This document shows, piece after piece, positions 17,493-27,217 of a DNA stretch of 64,000 nt (positions are counted from its first letter, which is position 1; each line of letters starts with the position of its first letter). The stretch comes from Allobosea sp. 47.2.35 (GTDB lineage: Bacteria > Pseudomonadota > Alphaproteobacteria > Rhizobiales > Beijerinckiaceae), in NCBI RefSeq assembly GCF_024655635.1, contig NZ_JANLGI010000002.1, positions 62,001-126,000 on the forward strand. The letters are read 5' to 3'. The position numbers and the translations under genes were made by a program. The notes below the pieces were generated by a model that ran no database searches, was not told the DNA's origin, and saw only the letters and a list, made by a program, of their open reading frames with translations.

Positions 17493-18692
17493 TCAAGCAG
17501 CCGGGAGGCAGGCCGGCCCGAGTGGCTCGAAGCTCTTGTAGGTCAGGATGAATTCCTGGTGGCCGAGCTCTTCCGACTTGGTCCGGCCACCCTGGCCGAG
17601 CGAGACGACAAGATCGCGGATTTCGCTGCCGACCTCGTCGAGCCCGGCGCGGCCTTCGAGGATGCGCCCGGCATCGACATCCATATCCTCCGCCATCCGG
17701 CGATAGGTCTCGGGATTGGCGCAGATCTTCACCACCGGCGAGATCGCCGAGCCGACGACCGAGCCGCGTCCCGTGACGAAGAGCACGCAATGCGCGCCGC
17801 AGGCGATCAGCTCCGCGATCTCGGCATTGTCGTTGATATTGGGGAAGCCGAAGCGCACCTCGCCATCCGGCACGACGTCGAGCAGATAGAGCCCGCCATG
17901 GGGCGGCACGTCGCCGGGCTTGATCAGGCCGGAGATCGGCGAGGCCCCGGATTTGGCATAGGCGCCCATCGATTTCTCCTCGATGGTCGAGAGCCCGCCC
18001 TCGGCATTGCCGGCCGCGAAGGAGCCATAACCCAGAGTCGCATAATAGTGGGCCGCCTTGGCCACGGATTTCTCCAGCTCGGCGCCGAGCTCGGGCGTGA
18101 TCGCGCGCGCCGCCATGATGTGCTCGCAGCCGATCAGTTCGCCGGTCTCCTCGAAGATGCAGGCGGCGCCTTCCGCGATGAGCTGGTCGAAGGCTCGTCC
18201 CGCTGCCGGATTGCCGGTGATGCCGGAGGTGCCGTCCGAGCCGCCGCAGACCGTGCCGACCACGAGTTCGGAGACCGCCATCGGCACCGTCTCCTGCGCG
18301 TCGAGCAGGGCGCGCTGCTCCTCGACCCAGGCGCGGCCCTCGCGGATCGAGGCGCGGGTGCCGCCCGTGCCCTGGATGATGATCGTCTTCACCGGCCGCC
18401 CGCTGGCGCGCACCGCCCGCTCCAGCGCGTATTTGTTGAAGCTCTCGCAGCCGAGCGAGACTAAGAGCACGGCGCCGACATTGGGATGGGTGCAGAGCTG
18501 CTCCATCATCCGCTCGGCATAGGGGTTCGGGTAGCAGCCGGGAAAGCCGATGGCGTGGACGCCTTCCTCGCGCCAGGGCAGGGCGATCTCGCGTGCGACA
18601 TGGTGGGCGCATTCGACGAGATAGGCGACCGCGACGGTATTGCGGATGCCCTTGCGGCCGTCGGACCGGAGATAGCCGCGCATCGTGCTCAT
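17493..18692 (-). CDS. UxaA/altronate dehydratase family, large (catalytic) subunit
   Basis: The 399-residue protein matches the C-terminal catalytic part of the UxaA/GarD/SuyB enzymes. It shows GYLRSDGRKGIRNTVAVAYL at the start, GFPGCYPNPYAERMMEQL, SLGCESFNKYALE, and VCGGSDGTSGITGNPA. The conserved Cys residues in these segments are likely metal ligands. These enzymes dehydrate hydroxy acids such as altronate or galactarate, or eliminate sulfite from sulfolactate. The SAF-domain partner is a separate gene overlapping by 4 bp. The substrate cannot be decided here. Confidence 0.88.
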   Translation of the reverse strand: MSTMRGYLRSDGRKGIRNTVAVAYLVECAHHVAREIALPWREEGVHAIGFPGCYPNPYAERMMEQLCTHPNVGAVLLVSLGCESFNKYALERAVRASGRPVKTIIIQGTGGTRASIREGRAWVEEQRALLDAQETVPMAVSELVVGTVCGGSDGTSGITGNPAAGRAFDQLIAEGAACIFEETGELIGCEHIMAARAITPELGAELEKSVAKAAHYYATLGYGSFAAGNAEGGLSTIEEKSMGAYAKSGASPISGLIKPGDVPPHGGLYLLDVVPDGEVRFGFPNINDNAEIAELIACGAHCVLFVTGRGSVVGSAISPVVKICANPETYRRMAEDMDVDAGRILEGRAGLDEVGSEIRDLVVSLGQGGRTKSEELGHQEFILTYKSFEPLGPACLPAA

Positions 18693-19003
18693 GCCGAGGC
18701 TCCCGCCTTGCGTTCGTCTTCGAGATGATAGGTCGGCGTGTAGTCGCTGCGCATGTTGTGGACATGGACATGCGCGGCGGGCGCAATCGCCTCGGTCGCG
18801 ACGCCGATCGGCGCGCCGTATTTCAGGATCTTCTCGCCGGTGGCGATGGCACGGCGTGCGACCTTGTGGGCGAGCGCGATGTCGCGGTCGAGCATGGCCG
18901 GGCCGGAACCGGTCTCGACCGTCTCTCCGGCCTTGAGGCGAACCCGCGCGACGAGGACGTTGTCGCGCGGATCGAGCAGGATGAGGCGCGGATCGTGGGT
19001 CAT
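18689..19003 (-). CDS. UxaA family, small SAF-domain subunit
   Basis: The 104-residue SAF domain corresponds to the N-terminal part of full-length altronate dehydratases. Features are LILLDPRDNVLVARVRLKAG, ALAHKVARRAIATGEKILKY, and VHVHNMRSDYTP. The stop overlaps the large-subunit ATG (ATGA), indicating coupled translation and a two-subunit enzyme like SuyAB or split UxaA. It lies 30 bp downstream of the RraA-family gene. Confidence 0.87.
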   Translation of the reverse strand: MTHDPRLILLDPRDNVLVARVRLKAGETVETGSGPAMLDRDIALAHKVARRAIATGEKILKYGAPIGVATEAIAPAAHVHVHNMRSDYTPTYHLEDERKAGASA

Positions 19004-19033
19004 GGTGAGCCGCCCTTCGAAGGAGGGATCGCG

Positions 19034-19681
19034 TCAGAATTTGCCGTACTGGAGATAGGCCTGCTGCGGGTCGGTGCCGGCGAGGATCGCGGTGCGGACC
19101 TTGTTCTCGGCCGAGATCGCGGTCTCCGACTTGTCGAGGACTTCCTCGATGATCTCGGCGGGGATGCGGACGACGCCGTCGCGGTCGGCGAGGATATAGT
19201 CGCCCGGCCGGATCCAGACCTCGCCGATCTTGATCGGCTCGTCGACCGCCTTGGGCAGCCAGGCGCCGACGATGTCGCGCGGTGTATAGGCCTTGAAATA
19301 GGCCTGGAAGCCCATCTCGACCATGAATTCGGTGTCGCGCGAGAGCCCGTCGATGACGCAGCCCCGCACGCCCTTGTTCTTCAGTGTCTCGGCCGAGAGC
19401 TCGCCCATCAGCGCGATCTCGTTGGTATTGGGTTGGCAGACCCAGACATGGCCGGGCTTGGCGGCCGAGAGCAGGCCGGTCCAGCCCAGCAGCGTCTCAT
19501 GCGCGTCGAACTCGCCAGTCTTGCCCTCGACCGTGAAGGCCGGGCCAGCCAACTTCTGGCCGGGCAGGAGCGGGCGCAGTTCCGGCGGCAGGACGAAGTC
19601 CGTCAGGCCCATCGCCCGCATCGTGTCGTGGATGATGCCGGTATAGCAGCGCTCCAGCCTGTCGGTCAGTTCCTGGCTCAT
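19034..19681 (-). CDS. RraA family protein (aldolase/demethylmenaquinone-methyltransferase-like fold)
   Basis: The 215-residue protein starts at ATG 19681 behind an excellent GGAGG (7-nt spacing). The core has YTGIIHDTMRAMG, GPAFTVEG, the ring loop GVRGCVIDGLSRDTEFM with Arg/Asp of the metal and substrate site, and ILADRDGVVRIPAE near the end. Family members include 4-hydroxy-4-methyl-2-oxoglutarate aldolases and the RNase E inhibitor RraA. Its position ahead of a split UxaA supports an acid-aldolase or decarboxylase step in sugar-acid catabolism, not RNA regulation. Confidence 0.88.
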   Translation of the reverse strand: MSQELTDRLERCYTGIIHDTMRAMGLTDFVLPPELRPLLPGQKLAGPAFTVEGKTGEFDAHETLLGWTGLLSAAKPGHVWVCQPNTNEIALMGELSAETLKNKGVRGCVIDGLSRDTEFMVEMGFQAYFKAYTPRDIVGAWLPKAVDEPIKIGEVWIRPGDYILADRDGVVRIPAEIIEEVLDKSETAISAENKVRTAILAGTDPQQAYLQYGKF

Positions 19682-19791
19682 CGTTCCTCCGGATCGGCCA
19701 CTGTCATGCGCGTCTGTCGCGGGCCTTTGCATCAGAGTGTCCGGCGGAGAGGGGCAGGGCAAGCGCGTTTTCCGCGCGTCGCGGATGCGTT

Positions 19792-20598
19792 TCAATCGGT
19801 TGAATCGTTCCGATCCACGCGCTCCCAGCCTTGCGGCATCAGGCGCTCCTGCGGCAGGAAGCGCGCCTTGTAGGCCATCTTCGGCGAACCCTCGACCCAG
19901 TAGCCGAGATAGACGTAAGGCAGGCCGAGGCGGCGCGCCCGGGCGATATGGTCGAGCACCATGAAGGTGCCGAGCGAGCGCAGCTCCAGGCCGGGGTCAT
20001 AGACCGAATAGACCATCGAGAGCCCGTCGCTCAGCGTATCGGTGAGCGCCATCGCGAAGAGGTCGCCTTCGCCCCGCCCGGTGAAGCCGGAATCGGGGCC
20101 GCGGCGGCGATATTCGATCAGGCTGGTCTCGACATGGGTGTCCTCGACCATCATCGCGAAATCGAGCGCCGACATCGTCGCCATGCCGCCATCGGGATGG
20201 CGTTCGTCGAGATAGGAGCGGAAGAGGGAATAATGCTCGGAGCGCGGCCGGGGCGGCAGGGCCTCGCCGATCAGGTCCTTGTTGCGGGCGAGCACACGCC
20301 GGAAGCCGCGCGACATCCGGAAATCATCGACGCAGACCTTGACCGAGACGCAGGCCCGGCAAACCTCGCAGGCTGGCCTGTAGGCGATGCTCTGCGAGCG
20401 CCGGAAGCCGCCCTGGGAGAGCACGTCGTTGAGTTCGCGCGCCCGCGAGCCGACGAGATGCGTGAACACTTTCCGCTCCTCGCGCCCGGGCAGGTAAGGG
20501 CACGTGGTCGGTGAGGTCAGGTAGAATTGCGGGGCATCCCGCAATGGGCGCGTCACGTCGGCTGGCTCCCCGGAAGCTTCCGACTCTGAATGTAACAT
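19792..20598 (-). CDS. bpt: Aspartate/glutamate leucyltransferase (Bpt)
   Basis: The 268-residue enzyme adds Leu from leucyl-tRNA to N-terminal Asp or Glu, making proteins targets of the ClpS/ClpAP N-end rule. It has the ATE N-terminal Cys-rich segment ([35 protein letters not shown]) and the conserved [20 protein letters not shown] and YKARFLPQE near the end. ATG 20598 is chosen over an upstream TTG at 20616. The gene is not obviously in an operon. Confidence 0.95.
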   Translation of the reverse strand: MLHSESEASGEPADVTRPLRDAPQFYLTSPTTCPYLPGREERKVFTHLVGSRARELNDVLSQGGFRRSQSIAYRPACEVCRACVSVKVCVDDFRMSRGFRRVLARNKDLIGEALPPRPRSEHYSLFRSYLDERHPDGGMATMSALDFAMMVEDTHVETSLIEYRRRGPDSGFTGRGEGDLFAMALTDTLSDGLSMVYSVYDPGLELRSLGTFMVLDHIARARRLGLPYVYLGYWVEGSPKMAYKARFLPQERLMPQGWERVDRNDSTD

Positions 20599-20671
20599 CA
20601 GCCGCACCGGCAACAAGCACGGCGCGGCCGATCAGAGGTGGATGAGCGGTCTTTTGACCTGGCTCAACCGG

Positions 20672-21145
20672 TCAGGTGCGAACGACCACGAGGCCGGTCA
20701 GCAGGTCGTGGCCCATGCGCCGGTCCTCGCGGGCGAAGCCGCAGGCGACATCGACGAGCCAGAGCAGGAAGGTGCCAGCCGCGACATAGAACAGCAGCGC
20801 ATGCACGGCCGCAGCCAAACCGTCAGGGCGCCCGCCACTGGCGGTCTCGACCCTCAGGCCCGCGACACGCATGCCCCAGGTCGACTGCTTGCGTCCGCCG
20901 ATGGTCAGCGCGGCATAGCCGAGCGCGGTCGCGACGGTGGCGATCGGGATCAGCAGCCAGGTCGCACCGAAGGTGACGACGCCGAGCAGGGCGAGCAGGA
21001 ACACGACCAGCCAGCCCAGAAAGAACAGCACGACGATATCGACGAACCAGGCGAACAGTCGCGAGCCGAGAACGCCGCTGACGTTCTGGTAGGGACGCGG
21101 CTCCAGCGCCGTGATCGGTGGCTGGCCATAACGGGTATCGCTCAT
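20672..21145 (-). CDS. RDD family inner-membrane protein
   Basis: The 157-residue protein has an RDD domain: GSRLFAWFVDIVVLFFLGWL with the Arg and Asp of helix one, a second helix pair near 50-80, and GGRKQSTWGMRVAGLRV. Three or four transmembrane segments are predicted. The biochemical role is unknown; some RDD proteins have been linked to ion transport. It lies between bpt and the threonine ammonia-lyase gene on the same strand. Confidence 0.88.
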   Translation of the reverse strand: MSDTRYGQPPITALEPRPYQNVSGVLGSRLFAWFVDIVVLFFLGWLVVFLLALLGVVTFGATWLLIPIATVATALGYAALTIGGRKQSTWGMRVAGLRVETASGGRPDGLAAAVHALLFYVAAGTFLLWLVDVACGFAREDRRMGHDLLTGLVVVRT

Positions 21146-21201
21146 CGGGACTTCGATCCTCCAGCGGCGCGCGGAATGCGTGCCGGGGAGATAATGTTTG
21201 T

Positions 21202-22446
21202 TTAGCGAGCCGGTTCCGCAAGACCGCGCGGCAGAATCCGTCGCGGCGCGAAGCCGTTCTTGGCGAGCGCGTCCTCGATGGCACGCGAATGCGCCGCTCC
21301 GCGCGTCTCCACGGTGACGTCGAGCGAGACGCCCTTGGCGGGCACGTCGAGGAAGAGCCGGCCATGGCTGACCTCGAGGATATTGGCGCCTTCCTCGCCG
21401 AGCAGGCTCGCGATCCGGCCAAGCAGGCCCGGCCGGTCGCTGGTGGTCAGGCGGAAGGCGACGATGCGGTCGTCGCGCTCCAGCTCGCGCACCATGATCG
21501 CGGCGAGCAGGCGCGTGTCGATATTGCCGCCGGTGAGCACGAGCCCGACCTTGCGGCCGGCATAGCGCTCCGGCTCCTTCAGCATCGCGGCGAGGCCGGT
21601 CGCGCCAGCGCCTTCCGCAAGGCTGTGTTGAAGGCTGGCATAAGCGTTGACCGCGCGCTCGATCAGGTCCTCGCCGACGAGCACGATGTCGGCAACGAGG
21701 GCGGAGATCACGGGCAGGGTGAGTTGGCCGACAGTCTTGACCGCGATGCCCTCGGCGAGCGTCGGCCCGCCGATCGGCTTGTCCTGCTTATGCACGGCAT
21801 TGAAGAATGAGGGGTATAGGCCCGCCTCGACGCCGATCAGCTCGATGCCGGGCTTGATCGCTTTGGCCGCGACCGCGTTGCCGGCCATCAGGCCTCCGCC
21901 GCCGAGCGGGATGATCAGTGTGTCGAGATCGGGCGCATCGGCCAGCATCTCGCGCGCCAGCGTGCCTTGTCCGGCCATCACGGCGGCGTCGTCATAGGGA
22001 TGGACGAAGGTGAGCTTCTCGGTTCCGGCGAGTTCGTGCGCCTTATGGCTGGCTTCGGACAGTGTCTCGCCATGCAGCACGACATGGGCGCCATGGGCGC
22101 GGGTGTTCTCGACCTTCACCAGCGGCGTCGGCTCCGGCATCACGATCGTCGCGGGGATGCCGAAGCGCTTGGCGTGATAGGCGATCGCCTGGGCATGATT
22201 GCCCGCCGACATCGCGATGACGCCGCGAGCGCGCTCGGCCTCGCTCAGCGAGAGCAGCTTGTTGACCGCGCCGCGCTCCTTGAAGGAGGCGGTCGCCTGC
22301 ATGTTCTCGTGCTTCACCAGAACGGTCGCGCCTGTCAGTTCGGACAGACGTGGCGCCGGCACCAGCGGCGTGCGCAGCACATGCCCGGCGATGCGCCCGG
22401 CCGCGGCGTCGATATCCTCGGGGGTGATCGCGAAGCTTTCGCTCAT
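21202..22446 (-). CDS. ilvA: Threonine ammonia-lyase
   Basis: The 414-residue PLP enzyme deaminates threonine to 2-oxobutanoate, the first step to isoleucine, or works catabolically. The PLP lysine is in QATASFKERGAVNKLL near residue 58, and the glycine-rich phosphate loop is LGGGGLMAGNA near 182. A single C-terminal ACT domain (VAFRLTTSDRPGLLGRI) starts near residue 330. One short ACT domain fits the catabolic/short biosynthetic form. The assignment between ilvA and tdcB names is not secure. Confidence 0.93.
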   Translation of the reverse strand: MSESFAITPEDIDAAAGRIAGHVLRTPLVPAPRLSELTGATVLVKHENMQATASFKERGAVNKLLSLSEAERARGVIAMSAGNHAQAIAYHAKRFGIPATIVMPEPTPLVKVENTRAHGAHVVLHGETLSEASHKAHELAGTEKLTFVHPYDDAAVMAGQGTLAREMLADAPDLDTLIIPLGGGGLMAGNAVAAKAIKPGIELIGVEAGLYPSFFNAVHKQDKPIGGPTLAEGIAVKTVGQLTLPVISALVADIVLVGEDLIERAVNAYASLQHSLAEGAGATGLAAMLKEPERYAGRKVGLVLTGGNIDTRLLAAIMVRELERDDRIVAFRLTTSDRPGLLGRIASLLGEEGANILEVSHGRLFLDVPAKGVSLDVTVETRGAAHSRAIEDALAKNGFAPRRILPRGLAEPAR

Positions 22447-22489
22447 GCTCGAGTCTCGATTCCGATCAACGAGGATGGAGAACAGGGCC

Positions 22490-23830
22490 TCACACGCGGC
22501 GCGGCGTCAATTCACCGTCACCGAAAAAGCCGCCGGGGCGCCAGATCAGCACGATGGCGAGGAGCGAATAGACGGCTAGGTCGCGCTGCTCGATCGGCAG
22601 CGTCGCCGACCAGACGGCTTCGAAGACGGCGATGCAGAGGCCGCCGAGCGCAGCTCCGCTGACCGAGCCGATACCGCCGAGGATCGCGGCGACGAGCGCC
22701 TTCAGGCCAAGCGAGAAGCCGCCAGCGAAGCCCATGCCGCCATAGATCGCGGTGACGATGACGCCGGCGATGCCGCAGGCCGCGCAGGCGATGATGACGG
22801 CGACGTCATGGACCGCGCGGGCATCGACGCCGAACAGCGCAGCGGTCCTGGCGTCGTCCGACACGGCCCGCCATGCCCGGCCATAGGCGGTGCGTCGGAT
22901 CAGCAGGACGACGCAAAGCGTCGCGCCAAGCCCGATTGCTGCCAGCGCCAGCGCGAGCGGGTTCAGCGTGACGATGAAACTCCCAGCATGAGCGAGCGGG
23001 ATCGGCGTGTTGAAAACGGGCGGCAGCCAGCGCAGTTCCGGCCCCTGCGCCAGCCGGAGATACTCGGACATCGCGATGGCGAGCCCGATCGTGGCGATCA
23101 GCATCTGCTGGCCGGTGCCGCGTTCGAGATGGCGCAGCACGAAACGGCCCATGGCGAAACCGTGCAGCGCGCAGACGGCGATCGCGACCGTGAAGGCGAC
23201 AACGAGCCCCGAGATCGGCGTCGAGATCGCCAGCGAGAGCAGCAGCGCGACCCCGACGACGGAGGAAAGCGCGCCCAGCGCCGCGAACTCGCCGAAGCTC
23301 AGGATGATCCGCCCGGTCAGGCCGTAGACGAGGGCATAGGCGGCCGCGAGCATGCCGTAGATTGCCGCCGAGGGCAGGGCGCTCAGGCCCTGCTGCAAGC
23401 CATAGGCGAGGCCGGCGGGGATCGCCGGCAAGCTCTCGGCTTCCGGCTCGGCCGGGTCTGGTGGCGGCGAGGCCCGGTCTTCCAGATAGAAGCGGCGCAG
23501 CAGGTAGAAGCTCGCATCGGCCATCGGCCGCCCGTCCGAGGCGATGCCGATCATGGCGCCGCGGCTCGGCCCGGTTCCTTCGCTCGCAAACAGGCAATCG
23601 ATGCTGCGATGGCGCGAGAGGCCGTCGCCGAGCTGGACCCGGTAGAGCAATCGAAGCGCGCGCGGCACCGGTCCCTTGGTGGTCCGCTCGATCTCGATCT
23701 TGGCGTTTGGCGGATTGAGCGGCGGGATCGCCTGCCGGCAGAGCCGCATCTGGTCGGTATCGAAATCGGCGCCGCAGCCCGCGAGGGCGAGCGCGACGAC
23801 GGCCAGAATCGACAGGAGGAGTGGGCGCAT
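22490..23830 (-). CDS. LivH-type branched-chain amino acid ABC permease with a lipoprotein-like N-terminal domain
   Basis: The 446-residue protein is a fusion. Residues 1-19 look like a lipoprotein signal peptide with lipobox LALAGC (Cys19). A soluble segment of about 120 residues follows (RLCRQAIPPLNPPNAKIEIE, SIDCLFASEG). The rest is a full LivH permease: GLQQGLSALPSAAIYGMLAA, YALVYGLTGRIILSFGEFAA, and KALVAAILGGIGSVSGAALG with the LivH loop. Lipidation may not occur; the segment could be a signal anchor. No LivM, LivG, LivF or binding protein is adjacent, so it is an orphan permease here. Start ATG 23830 has no strong ribosome site. Confidence 0.85.
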   Translation of the reverse strand: MRPLLLSILAVVALALAGCGADFDTDQMRLCRQAIPPLNPPNAKIEIERTTKGPVPRALRLLYRVQLGDGLSRHRSIDCLFASEGTGPSRGAMIGIASDGRPMADASFYLLRRFYLEDRASPPPDPAEPEAESLPAIPAGLAYGLQQGLSALPSAAIYGMLAAAYALVYGLTGRIILSFGEFAALGALSSVVGVALLLSLAISTPISGLVVAFTVAIAVCALHGFAMGRFVLRHLERGTGQQMLIATIGLAIAMSEYLRLAQGPELRWLPPVFNTPIPLAHAGSFIVTLNPLALALAAIGLGATLCVVLLIRRTAYGRAWRAVSDDARTAALFGVDARAVHDVAVIIACAACGIAGVIVTAIYGGMGFAGGFSLGLKALVAAILGGIGSVSGAALGGLCIAVFEAVWSATLPIEQRDLAVYSLLAIVLIWRPGGFFGDGELTPRRV

Positions 23831-23860
23831 GCAGGCGCGACGGTAGCGCTTGCCGGGGCG

Positions 23861-23990
23861 CAGTGTCATCCCGTGCGCGGTGCAGCGCGAAGCGATGCGC
23901 CGCGGACACGGGACCGTGCGCAGAAAGAGGCGCCCCTTCCGGAGTGCGATCCCGCATCTGCGCAGCGGCATTCCATGCCGCAGCGCAGAT
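23861..23990 (-). repeat. Dispersed intergenic repeat, copy 1
   Basis: The reverse complement of this stretch matches 27253-27380 with roughly 80 percent identity over about 125 bp, by eye. The longest shared blocks include CGCTTCGCGCTGCACCGCGC and CGGTCCCGTGT. The copies are in opposite orientation about 3.3 kb apart. This copy contains a very strong hairpin at 23949-23997. It lies between hemB and the LivH-like gene. Confidence 0.85.
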
Positions 23991-23997
23991 GCGGGAT
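23949..23997. other. Long hairpin inside repeat copy 1
   Basis: Arms 23949-23971 and 23975-23997 pair over 23 positions with one A-A mismatch and a 3-nt loop. There is no T tract, so it resembles a REP/cruciform element more than an intrinsic terminator. It may protect the hemB 3' end or block read-through. Confidence 0.85.
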
Positions 23998-24023
23998 GAC
24001 ACCCTTGCTGCTGCGCTTTTCGC

Positions 24024-25073
<1,050 letters not shown>

Positions 25074-25289
25074 GGCGATTGCCTCAAGCGATGAACGGTA
25101 CAGGCGCGGCGTTCGTCATGCGGGCGAGACCGGCCGATGCTTTCCTTATCACATCGGAACGATTCCAAAACAGGGCGCATGGTCGCAATTGTGCCGGCAT
25201 CGCCGCGGCCGTGGATGGCGGGCAGCCAGCTCTTGCCTTGCGCACGCATTCGCGAGGAAGTCTGCCGGCTGACCGCAAGGACCTTCCGT

Positions 25290-25634
25290 GTGCCGAAACC
25301 GATCTGGACAATCGTCCCCGTTCTCTTGGTTGCCGCCGGGCCAGCCATGGCCGAGGTCACGCGCCGCGACGCAATCGAAGCACAGACCGCGAGCGCGCTG
25401 GCTTCCGCCGATTATGCCGAGCGCCACTGCCCGTCGCTGCGGATCGGCCGGCAGCGCATCGAGCAGAACCTGAAATCAATCAAGGGGACGGTCGAGGGCC
25501 TGCGCCGCACCGAAAGCTACGAGGAGCAGGTCGCGGCGCTGCAATCGGTGGAGAAACAGCATGGCCGGGCGATGGTCTGCACCGTGCTGCCTTCCGCCCA
25601 TGGCGGCTATGGGCGCGGCATCATCCTGCGCTGA
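25290..25634 (+). CDS. Hypothetical secreted protein
   Basis: The 114-residue protein starts at GTG 25290 with AAGG 9 nt upstream. A signal peptide (VPKPIWTIVPVLLVAAGPAMA) ends near residue 21. The mature part has two Cys (RHCPSLRIG and MVCTVLPS) that could form a disulfide, and ends YGRGIILR. I do not recognise a family. A longer reading from 25137 is possible but gives a basic, non-conserved leader before the signal peptide. Confidence 0.65.
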   Translation: MPKPIWTIVPVLLVAAGPAMAEVTRRDAIEAQTASALASADYAERHCPSLRIGRQRIEQNLKSIKGTVEGLRRTESYEEQVAALQSVEKQHGRAMVCTVLPSAHGGYGRGIILR

Positions 25635-25718
25635 TGCGCAGATGGACCGCCGATCCCGCGCGTTGACAAGCTATGCCCCGCCTTCCAGAACCGCTGCCCA
25701 CGAAAGCGGGATCGGACC

Positions 25719-26774
25719 ATGACTGAAGATCGCGAGATAATCTGCGAGATTCGCGGCGCCGCCGGCGTTGTCGTGCTCAATCGGCCGAAGGCGCTGAATG
25801 CGCTGAGCCTCGGCATGGTCCGCGAACTCGCCCGCGCGCTGGACGCCTGGGAGAACAATCCACAGGTCGCGCGTGTCGTCGTCATCAGCACGAGCGAGAA
25901 GGCCTTTTCGGCGGGCGGCGACATCCGTTGGCTGCATGATTGCGGCAAGGCCGGCCGCTACGACGAGATGCTCGCCTTCTGGGGCGAGGAATACATCCTC
26001 AATCACCGCATCAAGACCTATCCCAAGCCCTATGTCGCGCTGATCGATGGCATCGTCATGGGCGGTGGCGTCGGCATCTCCCTGCATGGCAGCCACCGCA
26101 TCGCGGGTGACCGCTATCTCTTTGCCATGCCGGAGGTCGGTATCGGCTTCTTTCCGGATGTTGGCGCGACCTATGCGCTGCCGCGTCTGCAAGGCGGTTT
26201 CGGTAGCTTCCTGGCCCTCACCGGCGAACGGGTCGGCGCGGCCGATGCGCTGGCGGCCGGGCTCGCGACCCATGGCGTCCCGAGCGAGCGCATGGCGGAA
26301 CTCGCCGACGCGCTGACGAAGCCCGGCTCCATCGACGACATCCTCGCCGGCTTCACGCTGCAGCGCGGCCCTGGGCCCCTTCATGGCGAGCGGGCGATGA
26401 TGGCCGACGCCTTCGCCGCGGCGACCTTGCCGGAGGTGGTCGCGCGCCTGCGTCAGGCTTCAGAAAAGGGTAGCGCCTTTGCCGGAAAGCTCTTGCAGAC
26501 CATCGCTGTGAAGTCGCCGACCAGCGTCGCCATCGCCTTCGAGCAGATGCGGCGTGGAGCAGGGCTCGATTTCGCCGAGGCGATGCGCACCGAATACCGC
26601 ATCGTCTCGCGCATCGCCCGCGGCCACGACTTCTACGAGGGCGTGCGTGCCGTGGTGGTCGACAAGGATCAGGCGCCGCGCTGGCAGCCGGCGACGCTGG
26701 ACGAGGTGCAGCGAGCCGATATCGACGCCTATTTCGCGCCGCTCGGCGCCGACGAACTGAAGCTGGAGGGCTGA
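25719..26774 (+). CDS. Enoyl-CoA hydratase/isomerase family, 3-hydroxyisobutyryl-CoA hydrolase type
   Basis: The 351-residue crotonase-fold protein has the oxyanion segment AFSAGGDIRWLHD near 61-73 and MGGGVGISLHGSHRIA near 114-129. MPEVGIGFFPDVGATYALPR carries the Glu and Asp typical of the HIBYL-CoA hydrolase group. The C-terminal domain (TSVAIAFEQMRRG, RTEYRIVSRIARGHDFYEGV) is also characteristic. Such enzymes release 3-hydroxyisobutyrate in valine breakdown. No other valine-pathway gene is next to it. The TTG-start membrane protein follows after 2 bp. Confidence 0.9.
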   Translation: MTEDREIICEIRGAAGVVVLNRPKALNALSLGMVRELARALDAWENNPQVARVVVISTSEKAFSAGGDIRWLHDCGKAGRYDEMLAFWGEEYILNHRIKTYPKPYVALIDGIVMGGGVGISLHGSHRIAGDRYLFAMPEVGIGFFPDVGATYALPRLQGGFGSFLALTGERVGAADALAAGLATHGVPSERMAELADALTKPGSIDDILAGFTLQRGPGPLHGERAMMADAFAAATLPEVVARLRQASEKGSAFAGKLLQTIAVKSPTSVAIAFEQMRRGAGLDFAEAMRTEYRIVSRIARGHDFYEGVRAVVVDKDQAPRWQPATLDEVQRADIDAYFAPLGADELKLEG

Positions 26775-26776
26775 GC

Positions 26777-27217
26777 TTGGGCCTGGGCGGAGACGGCGAG
26801 GCGCTGCGCGGTGCCGGGGCAGGTGAGGCCGAAGCCAGGCGGGCGAACCGCTGGCGGGTCGTTCTCGTCTGGTTCCTGCGCCTGCTTTCCGCCTTCTGGC
26901 TCGCCAAGGGGTTGACGGCCTGGATGGTGATCTTCGGTTTGCCCGGCAACCCGCAGCCGCCCTTCGAGAACCGTTTGCTGAGCTATCAGGCGATCATCGT
27001 CTATTTCGCGGTGATCGATCTCGTCGCCGCCGTCGGTCTCTGGCTGACCTCGACCTGGGGCGGCGTACTCTGGCTGCTCGCCGCGATCAGCCAGATGCTG
27101 CTCGGTTTCTTCTTCCCGCGCTTCGTGCCGATGACGGCCTGGCTCGTCGGCCTCTATATCGGGCTGATCGCCGTCTACTTCCTGGCCACCTGGGCGGCCG
27201 AGAACGAGGCGGAATAG
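26777..27217 (+). CDS. DUF6163-like small integral membrane protein
   Basis: The 146-residue protein begins at TTG 26777 with GGAGGG 6 nt upstream. A Gly/Ala/Glu-rich cytoplasmic head of about 25 residues precedes four predicted transmembrane helices (around 28-50, 68-90, 92-110, 118-140). I recall similar proteins near ldtR in Hyphomicrobiales, and it sits 400 bp upstream of ldtR here. The family name is from memory and the function is unknown. It is probably co-transcribed with the preceding hydrolase gene. Confidence 0.75.
   Translation: MGLGGDGEALRGAGAGEAEARRANRWRVVLVWFLRLLSAFWLAKGLTAWMVIFGLPGNPQPPFENRLLSYQAIIVYFAVIDLVAAVGLWLTSTWGGVLWLLAAISQMLLGFFFPRFVPMTAWLVGLYIGLIAVYFLATWAAENEAE

Noticed and set aside
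25659-25718. TTGACA at 25663 as the promoter of the acyl-CoA hydrolase gene
   Set aside because: The hexamer 17 bp downstream (CAGAAC) is a poor -10, so I did not call a promoter.
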